Shown: positions 36,414 through 47,928 of the stretch, in pieces | How the letters are laid out: every line of letters starts with the position of its first letter | Numbering within the stretch: position 1 is the stretch's first letter | Assembly: GCA_947683625.1 (NCBI GenBank) | Contig: CANTUR010000529.1 | Coordinates: forward strand, 62,001 to 126,000 | Source of the DNA: Mallotus nudiflorus | Taxonomy: Eukaryota > Streptophyta > Magnoliopsida > Malpighiales > Euphorbiaceae | DNA: 64,000 nt | Direction: 5' to 3' | Translations under genes and position numbers: made by a program | The notes under the pieces: generated by a model | Database searches by the model: none | Told to the model about the DNA's origin: nothing | What the model saw: the letters and a program-made list of their open reading frames with translations, nothing else

Positions 36414-37919
36414 TCAAGAACTAAAGAGATACAGGTAAGAAGCTCGCATCTCAGCTTCAGTCTCCCACGTATGCTCCTCGACTCTGTCGCTACGCCACAG
36501 AACCTTGACCATCGGAATCTACTTCGATTGCAACTATCGAACTTGAAAATCAACGATCGCCACAGGTTCTTCCACAAACGTCAAATCTTCACTCACTTCT
36601 ACACTGTCGGGTTGCAACACGTGTGAAGGGTCTGAGATATACTTCCTCAACATCGAGATATGAAATACTAGATGCACTTGCGAAATACTCGGAGGCAAAT
36701 CCAACCGATATGCAACAATGCCAACTCTCTCCAGAATCTCAAACGGTCCAATATATCTCGGTGCTAACTTACCCTTCCTACCAAATCTCATCACACCCTT
36801 CATCGGAGATACCTTCAGAAAAATGAAATCTCCGACCTGAAACTCAACATCTCTACGCCTAGGATCCGCATAACTCTTCTGTCTGCTAACTGCGATCACT
36901 AATCTGCGCTTAATCACGACGACTTTCACTGCAGCATCCTGAACCATCTCAGGTCCAATCAAAGCTCTCTCACCAATCTCATCCCAACTCAACGGGGATC
37001 TACACTTCCTTCCATACAACGCCTTATATGGTGCCATACCAATACTGCTATGGTAGTTGTTATTGTATGCAAACTCAACGAGTGACAAATGATCATCCCA
37101 GCTACCTCCCAAATCCAAGACACACATCCTCAACATATCTTCCAGTGTCTGGATCATCCTCTCAGACTGACCATCTGTCTGAGGATGAAAAGCAGTACTG
37201 AAATCCAACCTAGTGCCCATTGCTTCCTGCAACTTTTGCTAAAAATGAGAAGTAAACATCAAACCTCTATCTGACACAATGGACACAGGTACTCCATGAA
37301 GGCACACAATATGCTTCACATACAACTTCGCCAATCTAGCAACTGAATATGTGGCTTTCACAGGCAAGAAATGTGTAGACTTCGTCAACCTGTCTACGAT
37401 CACCCAGATAGAATCGTATCCATCCTTAGAATGAGGTAAACCGACCACAAAATCCATAGCTATCCTTTCCCACTTCCACTTGGGAATAGGAAGATGCTGA
37501 AGCTTCCCAGAAGGCTTATGATGTTTGGCTTTCACTTGCTGACACGTCAGACACTTCGCAACATAATCAACGACATCCTTCTTCAATCCATCCCACCAGT
37601 ATAGATCTCTAATACTGTGGTACATCTTAGTGACACCTGGATGTACGCTATAAGCTGTAGAATGTGCTTCCTCTAAAATCTCCTCTCTCAAGTCATCCAC
37701 ATCAGGAACACACAATCTACCACTGATCCACAACACACCATCACCATCGAGTGTGAAATCAGTGAACTTCTCTACTCGAACATTCTCTGTAAGCTCTTCT
37801 AGAGTAGGATCTCGGCTCTGAGCTGCTTTAATCCTACACCTCAGTACAGATCGCACTTTAAATTGAGCTAGCAGTCCACTTGATCTACTAATCTTCATCA
37901 TCAAACCTTCATCCACCAA
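36414..37919 (-). pseudogene. Internal A: integrase and C-terminal chromodomain-like tail
   Basis: The frame shows an HHCC zinc-binding region (HSTAYSVHPG ... CLTCQQVK), the catalytic core with its first Asp in MDFVVGLP, second Asp in IVSDRG and Glu in DGQSERMIQTLEDM, the GPFEILERVG block, and a tail VEEPVAIVDFQVR ... VKALWRSDRVEEHTW-type sequence ending ASYLYLFSS-stop at 36414. The tail resembles the chromodomain found at the integrase end of Tekay/Del elements, thought to guide insertion toward heterochromatin. A TAG at 37239-37241 replaces the Trp of HFWQKLQ, and another change breaks the frame near 36534. An integrase inserts the DNA copy into the chromosome; this one cannot be made full length. 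Confidence 0.93.
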
Positions 37920-37931
37920 CAGATGAAATTC

Positions 37932-38225
37932 CTAGATCAATGGTCTCCTCTCAACACCGATGTGAGCAAGACTGCCTAAGGACTTCCTACTCAAGGCAGC
38001 TGCTACAACATTAGCTTTACCCGGATGATATAGAATCTCACAGTCATAGTCTTTCAATAGTTCTAACCATCTTCTCTGCCTCAGATTCATATCTCGCTGC
38101 TGGAAAATGTACTTAAGGCTCTTGTGATCAGTAAATATCTCACAAGTCACCCCATACAAATAATGTCTCCAAATCTTCAAAGCAAAGATCACTGTAGCCA
38201 TCTCTAGGTCATGTGTGGGATAGTT
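37932..38225 (-). pseudogene. Internal A: RNase H, C-terminal part
   Basis: The frame holds VTCEIFTDHKSLKYIFQQ (with the conserved TDHKSL) and ends PGKANVVAAALSRK. Ty3 elements normally have AN.VADALSR here, and copy B keeps the Asp, so A has lost an Asp that is highly conserved. It is separated from the RT frame by a TAG at 38226-38228 where B has CAG. Confidence 0.9.
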
Positions 38226-39146
38226 CTACTCATGTTTCTTCAACTGCCTCGAAGCATAGGCTATCACCCTTCCATTCTGCATCAGCACACAACCAAAACC
38301 AATTCTAGAGGCATCACAGTAAACTGTGAACTTATCCACACTATTAGGCAAAGCTAACACTGGCGCTGTGGTCAACTTCTCTTTCAACAACTGAAAACTA
38401 TTCTCACAAGCTTCTGACCACTCGAATCTAACATTCTTCTGAGTCAAGCGAGTCATAGGGGATGCAATTCTGGAAAAATCCTGCACAAATCGCCTATAAT
38501 ACCTGGCTAAACCCAGAAAACTCTGAATCTCTGTAACAAAAGTAGGTCTAGGCCATTCAGACACTGCCTCAATCTTCTGTGGATCAACCTGAATACCTTC
38601 TTTAGACACTACGTGTCCAAGAAAAGAAACACTCTCCATCCAGAAATCACACTTCAAGACTTTAGCATAAAGCTGATGATCTCTCAATGTCTGTAGTACA
38701 ATCCTTAAGTGATATACATGCTCTTCCATACTCCTCGAATATACCAGTATATCATCAATGAAGGCTACTACAAACTGATCCACATACGATCTGAATACCC
38801 TGTTCATCAGGTCCATAAAAGCTGCTGGTGCGTTAATCAAACCAAAAGACATCACCAGAAACTCATAATGACCATATCGAGTGCGGAATGCTGTCTTAGG
38901 AATATCAGCCTCACTAATCCGCAGCTGATGATAACCCGACCTCAAGTCAACCTTAGAAAAGAACTGTGCACCCTGTAGCTGATCAAACAAATCATCTATC
39001 CTCGGGAGAGGATACTTGTTCTTCACTGTTACCTTATTATGCTCTCTGTAGTCAATGCACAGTCTCAGGGTACCATCCTTTTTCTTTACAAACAGGATTG
39101 GTGCACCCCAAGGAGAAACGCTAGGTCTAATGAAACCTTTATCCAA
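38226..39146 (-). pseudogene. Internal A: reverse transcriptase and start of RNase H
   Basis: An open frame of about 306 codons with the RT blocks in order: SPWGAPILFVKKKDGTLRLC, YPLPRIDDLFDQLQGA, FSKVDLRSGYHQ, FRTRYGHYEFLVMSFGL.NAP, the catalytic FIDDILVYS (Asp-Asp at 38751-38759), LG..VS..GI, then the Ty3-type extension and the RNase H start YCDASRIGFGCVL. Copies the element RNA into DNA. The N-terminal link to the protease is lost by a net deletion of about 70 bp near 39155 compared with copy B (47267-47342), which is not a multiple of three. The frame ends at TAG 38226-38228. Confidence 0.95.
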
Positions 39147-39159
39147 TAACTCTTACCTG

Positions 39160-39955
39160 GAACCACATCTATACAGAACTCAATCTCTTTGTGAGGTGGT
39201 AAACCTGGCAACTCCTCGGGAAAAACATCAGGAAACTCACAAGTAACAGGAACATCTGTGAGTGACAACTTCTCCACTGACGTATCCCTAACCAATGCCA
39301 AATATCCCTGACATCCTTTCCTCAACAACTTCCTAGCTGTAATAGCAGAAATAAGATTCTGAGGTGCTGAACTCCTATCACTAACAAACTTAAACTCTTC
39401 ACCACCAGGAATTCTGAAAGTCACCTCTTTATTCCTGCAATCTAACACGGCATAGTGCTGAGATAACCAATCCATTCCCAGAATGACATCAAACTCCATC
39501 ACATCCAACAAAATCAAATCGGCGGGTAATTCTCTATCTCCCACGAGAACTGGACAACCAGAAAGAACAATATCGGTGTCCAAAGAATCACTTAGAGGAG
39601 TGGCAATAGATAAAGGAAAAGCCATCCTCGATGCTTGCTAACAAGATTTAGAAGCAAAAACAGGAGAAACAAACGAATGCGTGGCACCCAGATCAAACAA
39701 AACCCAAGCATCCAGGTAACAAACAGAAACAATACCTGCCATGACTGTATTAGATGCCTGAGCATCCAGCTGAGTGAGATGAAAGACTCTGGCCTAACCT
39801 CGACCTCCTTGCTGATTGGTAGAAGCCTGGCCAACACCTTTGGCACCTCCTCTAGTACCTCTACCATGACTCTGCTATGGAATAAACTGAGTGGAACTCT
39901 GATGCTAGGTTGGTGGTAACTGAAATGGCACAGGTGCAGCACTAGCAATCGACTG
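39160..39955 (-). pseudogene. Internal A: aspartic protease
   Basis: Contains LPADLILLDVMEFDVILGMDW (ILGMDWL is the conserved second block of retroviral-type proteases) and, at 39686-39694, D-L-G where copy B has the catalytic D-S-G. A TAG at about 39640 lies between the two. This enzyme normally cuts the Gag-Pol polyprotein; loss of the catalytic-triplet Ser and the stop make it inactive. The 3' part (EFPDVFPEELPGLPPHKEIEF) is the standard linker to RT and breaks off at the deletion near 39155. Confidence 0.9.
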
Positions 39956-41095
39956 CTATGGGAATCGCGGAATCTGCTGCTGCTGATACCCGGAATAAGG
40001 ACACGATCTAGCAAAATGTCCTGTCTGCCCGCATCTGAAGCATGTCAGTGGTGTTAGATAACACGGTCCCTGATGGACTCTACCATAAGTCTGACAAACA
40101 TTGGCCGCTGATCCAGAACTACGACCACTGCTGCTGCTCGAAGTACCTGACCCAAATCTGAATGATCTACGCTGACCTCCACGGCTATGTCTACTGCTCC
40201 GATGCACTCGCTGCTGCTGTCTCTGACTCTGCTGAGTCGAACCTCGCTGCTAACTACTCGAACCAACACGAAAACTCGAATACGGAGTAGCCTACAATCC
40301 ACTCGACTGAACTCCTAGCTGGTAATAATCAGGCATCGCTCCCTGCCTAACTAGCCTCAGCTCAATCTCTTTAGCCAACTCGATCACAGACTCCAGAGTA
40401 AGGCCTGCTGTAGGCATACCAGCAAAAGCAGAACCCAAACTAGTAACGTACGTAGTGACTGTGAAATACTGGTCTCACATCAGATCCTCAGCATATCTAC
40501 CCAGATGAAGAAACTCTCGGGTATACTCCTCTACAGATCGATCACCATGAGAAATACTGGTCAGACGGAGACGATAACTCAAACGAAGAGGCTCTGGATA
40601 GAATCTCCTCATAAATTGCTCTCGGAACTGAGCCCACGTCATCATCATCATATAAGGCTGGATCATCTGAATAAACCAATCTAGAGTTGGTCCCTCGACA
40701 GATAACTCAACGATCATGATACGCTGGTACTCGGTATGAGCAGTCCGAGTCCTAGTCTCAATCGCGTGCAAAAAATCTAACGGATTGAAAGTACCATCAA
40801 AAGCAATCCTACCAACTCGAGCATAGAACAAAGCTGCCTCAGGGTCAGACATACCCTGCTGATAGGCAGGCTGAACACGCTGAACGACTGGAGGAACAGG
40901 AACATCAAACTCAGGCTCTACAGGCTCCTCGTCCTGTAACTCTCTCTACCTATGGCGACCTGCCGCTCCTCGAGGTCTACCTCTGCCACGACCTCTACGT
41001 CTAACTAGCTACTCAGGAGGTAAAACCTCATCCTGAAAAGATTCATCATCCTCGGCCTCAACGACCGGTGGAACGACATGCGCTCGCCTCCTCAT
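39956..41095 (-). pseudogene. Internal A: gag
   Basis: The ATG at 41095-41093 opens MRRRAHVVPPVVEAEDDESF, then an Arg/Gly/Pro-rich stretch, a stretch from MSDPEAALFYARVGRIAFDG (40852) with the plant retrotransposon gag pattern (W.Q....RF ... S..EY...F..LGRYAEDLM), a Ser/Gln/Arg-rich linker, and one CCHC zinc knuckle CFRCGQTGHFARSC (40001-40042). Stops occur near 41012 (TAG for Gln), 40475, in the linker and at 39956-39958. Gag would form the virus-like particle and bind element RNA. In relatives gag and pol share one frame; the same is likely here. Confidence 0.92.
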
Positions 41096-41281
41096 ACTGA
41101 AAAGACAAACAAAAAAATTCAGACAAAACAGACAACGGAGGAATAACGCTGAAAACTACAGCAAGGAATACTTATCAAGACATACTTGAACCTAATACAC
41201 TGCAGTAGTTACCAAAAGAAAACACAACTCTGAAAACTAGGGCCACGACTCACATAACTAAGCCCTGACACTGAAAACCTC

Positions 41282-41293
41282 ACTCTGATACCA
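41282..41293 (-). promoter_or_regulatory. Primer-binding site of internal A
   Basis: Sense TGGTATCAGAGT, four bases after the 5' LTR (LTR2). It matches the complement of the 3' end of plant initiator tRNA-Met (TGGTATCAGAGC) except for the last base. Confidence 0.88.
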
Positions 41294-41297
41294 ACTT

Positions 41298-44200
41298 TAT
41301 CACGACCCAAAACAGGGGCCATGACCGGCGCTAGGGAACGGGAATTCTTTCGAATCCAAAACCCGTAGCAAGCCTAAAAATAAAATAAACATACAATAAT
41401 AATAATAACAATATCAAATGTAGCGGAAATGAAAGTCATAAATATCATAATAACATTTTCATCACTGGATTTAAATCAAATCTCATCTCATCGCATATAT
41501 ACAAAATCTTTCAGCACAAATCCAGTTTCAATATAATACATTTCTTTAAATAAAATACATGAAATCCCACACTTTAATTCATAACTACTGCAGTGTCTAG
41601 ATTATAAAAATAAGACTCAAGTAAATAATTTCCACAAAGAAGTCGGGGCGGAAGAAATCCGGCGTATCGACCTGCTATTGAGGTTTGAAGATGTTGACTC
41701 TCCTGAAAAATAGTCAACGGAGGGGAGTCAGACCTCACTGAGTGAATTACTATAATATATATACATACACACTAAGTGATAATACACAAAATCAACAGTA
41801 TATATATATCTAATATATATACAGGCAAATACACACAAATGCAATAAAATCATTTTATATATTTTATTGAAAATCATCTTTTATGAAGGATCACATAGAA
41901 CCCTAGAATATCGCAACCTCAGAAATAGTGTTAGATAACACTCTAGCCACACAGGCTCACTTATTCCAAATATATTCACTTATCCATTTAGATAGTAGAC
42001 TGGCCCCGAGACATTAAGTCAATCGAGCTCCAACAGTCTGACTGCCAGTGTGATTGGCCCCGAGACACTTGGTCAACCGAGCTCCAGCAATCACACCTCC
42101 AAACCATATCTCACACATCAATAATCACATTCAATCAATATCCATAAATAAGTTAGTATTATAGCCTAAATACTATAGGCGTACCGGTACGTACTCGGTC
42201 CTAGTGCTGCCCACTAGGTAGCACGTTCTATCGATATCCTTCATTAATAAATATGAAACATTCATTCACAAAAATAAATGATGCATGAATTTCAATAAAA
42301 TAAAAACATAGACCATATATATACTAGAAATATATCAAAAGTAAATCGGGTATATTTCGAGTATATATACGTCGAATAATTTCAATACAATTACAAAATA
42401 AACTAAAATATACCAAAATATACCAAAAATAAACCTAAGTAATACTTAAATCATTTATGCATATTTTATTAAAATAAAGCATACTTTTCTAAAACATGCA
42501 TCCTAAAGCATATATATATAGTATAGTAACTCACCTAATGCGCTCCACGAGATGGGTCCGACGGGCCTGGTCCACTAGCCCTCGGTCTCGGTGCAACTAA
42601 ACAAGAAATAAATAACTGACATCAGAATAAACCTAACAGAAATCCTAGAATTCGATCTAGAGTATTAAATACGGAAACATAATTAGGGTTCGACTGGACA
42701 TCACGTTTTACGAGAATTCTACCAAAAATCCGGCAGAACCTCCCCTGCAAAACGGACATCTCTCTACTCAAAAGACTAGAGCCGACCCTGCAAGGAAATA
42801 CACTTCGAAAAACAAGCTCAACACAAATCGACAACCCCTCGATCAGACTCCAAACTACAGTCCATCGACCGAGGTCCACAATCACAGAACAATTCAGAAA
42901 ATACCAAAATATCCTTAAAACCTAAAAATACATTTTATAGGTAGAAATTACATAATTAACCTTAAAACACTGTAAAAACCGATAAAAACTCATTCTATTA
43001 GAAAAACCGTATATTATATATATAATTCAAAATAATTCATGAAAAAATAGTTTTAATTATTTAAAAATACTAAATAATTTGTAGAAATCATTTTTATACC
43101 TTAAATAACTATTAAAACCACTTAAATTACATTTTTATTCAATTTAGGATAAAATTACCAAAATGCCCTTATATATATAAATATACTATAATTACTTCAA
43201 AAATTCACCAAAAATAGTATAATTATCCAAAATTAATTTTCGCAACATATTTATCAATAATATCAATAATTAAACTCAATTAACCAATTAATTTCAAATA
43301 AAAACACATTTAACCTAATTTTCCCAAAATTACATAAACTTCAATAATTCAAAATAAATACTTAGAAATTCATAAAAAAATCCAAATAAATTCCTATAAT
43401 TCATTTCAACACCTAATTTAACCATAAAACCCAATTTCATAATTTAAATAATTAATTTCCGAAAATTAGAAAATAATATTAAATATTCAAAAATACCCAA
43501 AAATCCAAAAAACTCCAAAAATTCCACAAAAATTCGTACATGTAGATTAAGCTACTAGGAACAACATTTGTGAAGGGAGTTTTCATGAATCAATTAATTC
43601 GAAGCTCAAAAAAATCAAAAACCCTAATGTGACTGAATTGAGTTTTAGCTCAAACCTCAAAATCCACTTGACTTCAGGCCGAAAGGACTGAGAATTGGAA
43701 TCACTGGAGCTCAAGGAGTCGATGGAGACCGGCGGTGCATGAAATGGTGGTCGGAATCGTCATCGACGGCAAAAAGCTCAATTTGCTGCCATGGCGGATT
43801 TCGGGCGATCCAGCGGGCTTCCGGTGGCCTGGTCATGTCGGAGGGGAAGAGGAAGGAAGGGGAAGGAGGATGGCGGCAGCTGGTGGCGGCGAAGGACGGT
43901 CCGACGTGCTGGAACGGGAGGCGCAGTGAAGGTAGACGATCGGGAGAGAAGAAGGAGAGGGAGGGGCTAAACGGTAATTTGGCAAATCCTTTTGATTTTT
44001 AATGTATATATGTATATATATATAATTTACACTATATAATAAAATAATATTAAATTACACACACTAAATATACACCACACACATAAAATTTAATATTTTA
44101 ATAATTTATACTAAATAAAAATAATTAAATAACAATAAAACAAATAAATAATTAATATAATATTAGGGTAATACTAAACCCTAATTAAAGAAATAATTAT

Positions 44201-44480
44201 ATGTATACACGGTGTTTAATATTTTAAAAATATGTATGAGTTCATGCAAGTCTGAAAATATATTTAAAATAATTAATAATAAAATATTTACGTGAAAATT
44301 TCCCCGGAAATGCAAGTCCCGGGAAAATTTTACGTAAAGCATTATAAATAATACACAATAATTAAAATAGGTTTTAAATACATATCAACTTGTGAAAATA
44401 TCGTAATATATATTCAAAAATTATTAACACTGCATATCCCAGTACAGTGTAAAAATATTTTAAAAACACGGGATATTACA
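41298..44480 (-). mobile_element. Array LTR2 (shared middle LTR)
   Basis: 3183 bp from TATCACGACCC to ACGGGATATTACA. The outer dinucleotide is TA rather than TG. It serves as 5' LTR of internal A and 3' LTR of internal B. Confidence 0.95.
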
Positions 44481-44481
44481 A

Positions 44482-44493
44482 TCTTCCCCCCTT
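44482..44493 (-). promoter_or_regulatory. Polypurine tract of internal B
   Basis: Sense AAGGGGGGAAGA, identical to that of A, one base from LTR2. Confidence 0.88.
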
Positions 44494-44529
44494 ACAAGAA
44501 TTCATCCCCGAATTCCAAAAAAAACAAGA

Positions 44530-45933
44530 TCAAGAAGGAAAGAGATACGGGTAAGAAGCTCGCATCTCAGCTTTAGTCTCTCACGTATGCTCCTCGACTC
44601 TGTCGCTACGCCATAGAGCCTTGACCATCGGAATCTGCTTCGATCGCAACTTTCGAACTTGAAAATCAACGATCGCCATAGGTTCTTCCACAAACGTCAA
44701 ATCTTCACTCACTTCTACACTGTCGGGTTGCAACACGTGTGAAGGGTCTGAGATATACTTCCTAAACATCGAGATATGAAATACTGGATGCACTTGCGAC
44801 ATACTCGGAGGCAAATCCAACTGATATGCAACAGTGCCAACTCTCTCCAGAATCTCAAACGGTCCAATATATCTCGGTGCTAACTTACCCTTCCTACCAA
44901 ATCTCATCACACCCTTCATCGGAGATACCTTCAGAAAAATGAAATCTCTGACCTGAAACTCCACATCTCTGCGCTTAGGATCCGCATAACTCTTCTATCT
45001 GCTAACTGCGGTCTCTAATATGCGCTTAATCACGGTGACTTTCTCTGCAGCATCCTGAACCATCTCAGGTCCAGTCAAAGCTCTCTCACCAATCTCATCC
45101 CAACTCAACGGGGATCTACACTTCCTTCCATAAAACGCCTCATATGGTGCCATACCAATACTGCTATGGTAGCTGTTATTGTATGCAAACTCAACGAGTG
45201 ACAAATGATCATCCCAGCTACCTCCCAAATCCAAGACACACATCCTTAACATATCTTCCAGTGTCTGGATCGTCCTCTCAGACTGACCATCTGTCTGAGG
45301 ATGAAAAGCAGTACTGAAATCCAACCTAGTGCCCATCGATTCCTGCAACTTCTGCCAAAAATGAGAAGTAAACATCGAACCTCTATCTGACACAATGGAC
45401 ATAGGTACTCCATGAAGGCACACAATATGCTTCACATACAACTTCGCCAATCTAGCAACTGAATATGTGGCTTTCACAGGCAAGAAATGTGCAGACTTCG
45501 TCAACCTGTCTACGATCACCCAGATAGAATCGTATCCATCCTTAGAACGAGGTAAACCGACCATAAAATCCATAGCTACCCTTTCCCACTTCCACTCGGG
45601 AATAGGAAGAGGCTGAAGCTTCCCAGAAGGCTTTTGATGTTCGGCTTTCACTTGTTGACACGTCAGACACTTCACAACATAATCAACGACATCCTTTTTC
45701 AATCCATCCCACCAGTATAGATCTCTGATACTGTGGTACATCTTAGTGACACCTGGATGTACGCTATAAGCTGTAGAATGTGCTTCCTCTAAAATCTCCT
45801 CTCTCAAGTCATCCACATCAGGAACACACAATCTACCACTGATCCACAACACACCATCACCATCGAGTGTGAAATCAGTGAACTTCTCTGCTCGAACATT
45901 CTCTGCAAGCTCTTCTAGAATAGGATCTCAGCT
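44530..45933 (-). pseudogene. Internal B: integrase and chromodomain-like tail
   Basis: The open stretch 45852-44995 covers the HHCC region (HSTAYSVHPG, CLTCQQVK), MDFMVGLP, IVSDRGSMFTSHFW (Trp kept here, unlike A) and the Glu block DGQSERTIQTLEDM. A stop near 44993 separates it from MEFQVRDFIFLKVSP...GPFEILERVG and the tail VEEPMAIVDFQVRKLRSKQI ... LWRSDRVEEHT, where TGA replaces the conserved Trp of the chromodomain-like end. The last codons give ETKAEMRASYPYLFPS-stop at 44530. The N-terminal side has TAG and TGA in place of Gln and Arg near 45925-45935. Confidence 0.93.
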
Positions 45934-46692
45934 CTAAGCTGCTTTGATCCTATACCTCAGTACAAATCGCACTTTAAATTGAGCTAACAGTCCACTTGAT
46001 CTACTAATCTTCATCATCAAACCTTCATCCACCAACAGATGAAATTCCTGGATCAATGGTCTCCTCTCAACACCGATGTGAGCAAGACTGCCTGAGGACT
46101 TCCTACTCAAGGCATCTGCTACAATATTAGCTTTACCCGGATGATATAGAATCTCACAGTTGTAGTCTTTCAACAGTTCTAACCATCTTCTTTGCCTCAG
46201 ATTCATATCTCGCTGCTGAAAAATGTACTTAAGGCTCTTGTGATCAGTAAATATCTCACAAGTCACCCCGTACAAATAATGTCACCAAATCTTCAAAGCA
46301 AAGATCACTGCAGCCATCTCTAGGTCATGTGTGGGATAGTTCTGCTCATGTTTCTTCAACTGCCTCAAAGCATAGGCTATCACCCTTCCATTCTGCATCA
46401 GCACACAACCAAGACCAATTCTGGAGGCATCACAGTAAACTATGAACTTATCCATACTATTAGGCAAAGCTAACACCGGCGCTGTGGTTAACTTCTCTTT
46501 CAAAAACTGAAAACTATTCTCACAAGCTTCTGACCACTCGAATCTAACATTCTTCTGAGTCAAGCGAGTCATAGGGGATGCAATTCTGGAAAAATCATGC
46601 ACAAACCGCCTATAATACCTGGCTAAACCTAGAAAACTCCGAATCTCTGTAATAGATGTAGGTCTAGGCCATTCAGACACTGCCTCAATCTT
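45934..46692 (-). pseudogene. Internal B: RNase H
   Basis: Two overlapping open pieces: 46680-46282, with the RT-RNase H connection (WPRPTSITEIRSFLGLARYY) and the RNase H start (YCDASRIGLGCVLMQNG ... LEMAAVIFALKIW), and 46275-45934, with FTDHKSLKYIFQQRDMNLRQ and ANIVADALSRK. The catalytic-type Asp residues are kept. The pieces are separated by a stop at the Trp-Arg after ALKIW (TGA in place of a Trp-type or Arg codon near 46281). The enzyme would degrade the RNA strand of the RNA-DNA hybrid. Confidence 0.92.
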
Positions 46693-47487
46693 CTATGGAT
46701 CAACCTGAATACCTTCTTTAGACACTATGTGTCCAAGAAAAGAAACACTCTCCATCCAGAAATCACACTTCGAGAATTTAGCATAAAGCTGATGATCTCT
46801 CAATGTCTGTAGTACAATCCTTAAGTGATATACATGCTCTTCCATACTCCTCGAATATACCAGTATATCATCAATGAAGACTACTAAAAACTGATCCACA
46901 TACGGTCTGAATACCCTATTCATCAGGTCCATAAAAGTTGCTGGTGCGTTAATCAAACCAAAAGACATCACCAGAAACTTATAATGACCATATCGAGTGC
47001 GGAATGCTATCTTAGGAATATCAGCCTCACTAATCTGCAGCTGATGATAACCCGACCTCAAGTCAACCTTAGAAAAGAACTGTGCACCCTGTAGCTGATC
47101 AAACAAATCATCTATCCTCGGGAGAGGATACTTGTTCTTCACTGTTACCTTATTCAGCACTCTGTAGTCAATGGACAGTCTCAGGGTACCATCCTTTTTC
47201 TTCATAAACAGGACTGGTGCACCCCAAGGAGAAACACTAGGTCTAATGAAACCATTATCCAACAACTCTTGCAACTGCTCCTTCAACTCTTTCAACTCTG
47301 CGGGAGCCATTCGATAGGGTGGCATAGATATAGGAGTAGTACTTGGAACCACATCTATACAGAACTCAATCTCTCTGTGAGGTGGTAAACCTGGCAACTC
47401 CTCGGGAAAAACATCAGGAAACTCACAAGCAACAGGAACATCTGTGAGTGACAACTTCTCCACTGACGTATCCCTGACCAATGCCAA
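46693..47487 (-). pseudogene. Internal B: reverse transcriptase
   Basis: An open frame of about 264 codons running from the protease-RT linker (EFPDVFPEELPGLPPHREIE, then PPYRMAPAELKELKEQL, the stretch missing from A) through the RT blocks SPWGAPVLFMKKKDGTLRLS, FSKVDLRSGYHQ, MSFGLINAP and FIDDILVYS (Asp-Asp at 46868-46876) to GIQVDP. It ends at TAG 46693-46695, where A has CAG. This is the best-kept RT in the window and the best stretch for placing the family. Confidence 0.95.
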
Positions 47488-47928
47488 ATATCCCTAACAT
47501 CCTTTCCTCAACAACTTCCTAGCTGTAATAGCAGAAATAAGATTCTGAGGTGCTGAACTCCTATCACCAACAAACTTAAACTCTTCACCACCAGGAATTC
47601 TGAAAGTCACCTCTTTATTCCTGCAATCTACCACGGCATAGTGCTGAGATAACCAATCCATTCCTAGAATGACATCAAACTCCATCATATCCAACAAAAT
47701 CAAATCAGCGGGAAATTCTCTATCTCCCACGAGAACTGGACAACCAGAAAGAACAATATCGATGTCCAAAGAATCACTCAGAGGAGTGGCAATAGACAAA
47801 GGAAAAGCCATCCTCGAAGCTTGCCAATAAGATTTAGAAGCAAAAACAGGAGAAACAAACGAATGCTTGGCACCCGAATCAAACAAAACCCAAGCATCCA
47901 GGTAACAAACAGAAACAATACCTGCCAT
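47488..47928 (-). pseudogene. Internal B: aspartic protease
   Basis: Continuous from MAGIVSVCYLDAWVLFDSGA, with the catalytic D-S-G at 47872-47880, through ILLDMMEFDVILGMDWLSQH to LLRKGC, closed by TAG at 47494 (CAG in A). The start given is only the first Met of the open stretch; the domain should be an internal part of a Gag-Pol polyprotein. Of the three protease copies here only this one keeps the catalytic Ser. Confidence 0.92.

Noticed and set aside
36623..36826. Plus-strand frames opposite the pol region (also 38709-38978, 39635-39919, 47821-48105)
   Set aside because: Shadows of the minus-strand gag-pol reading; they follow its conservation and carry no recognisable domain.
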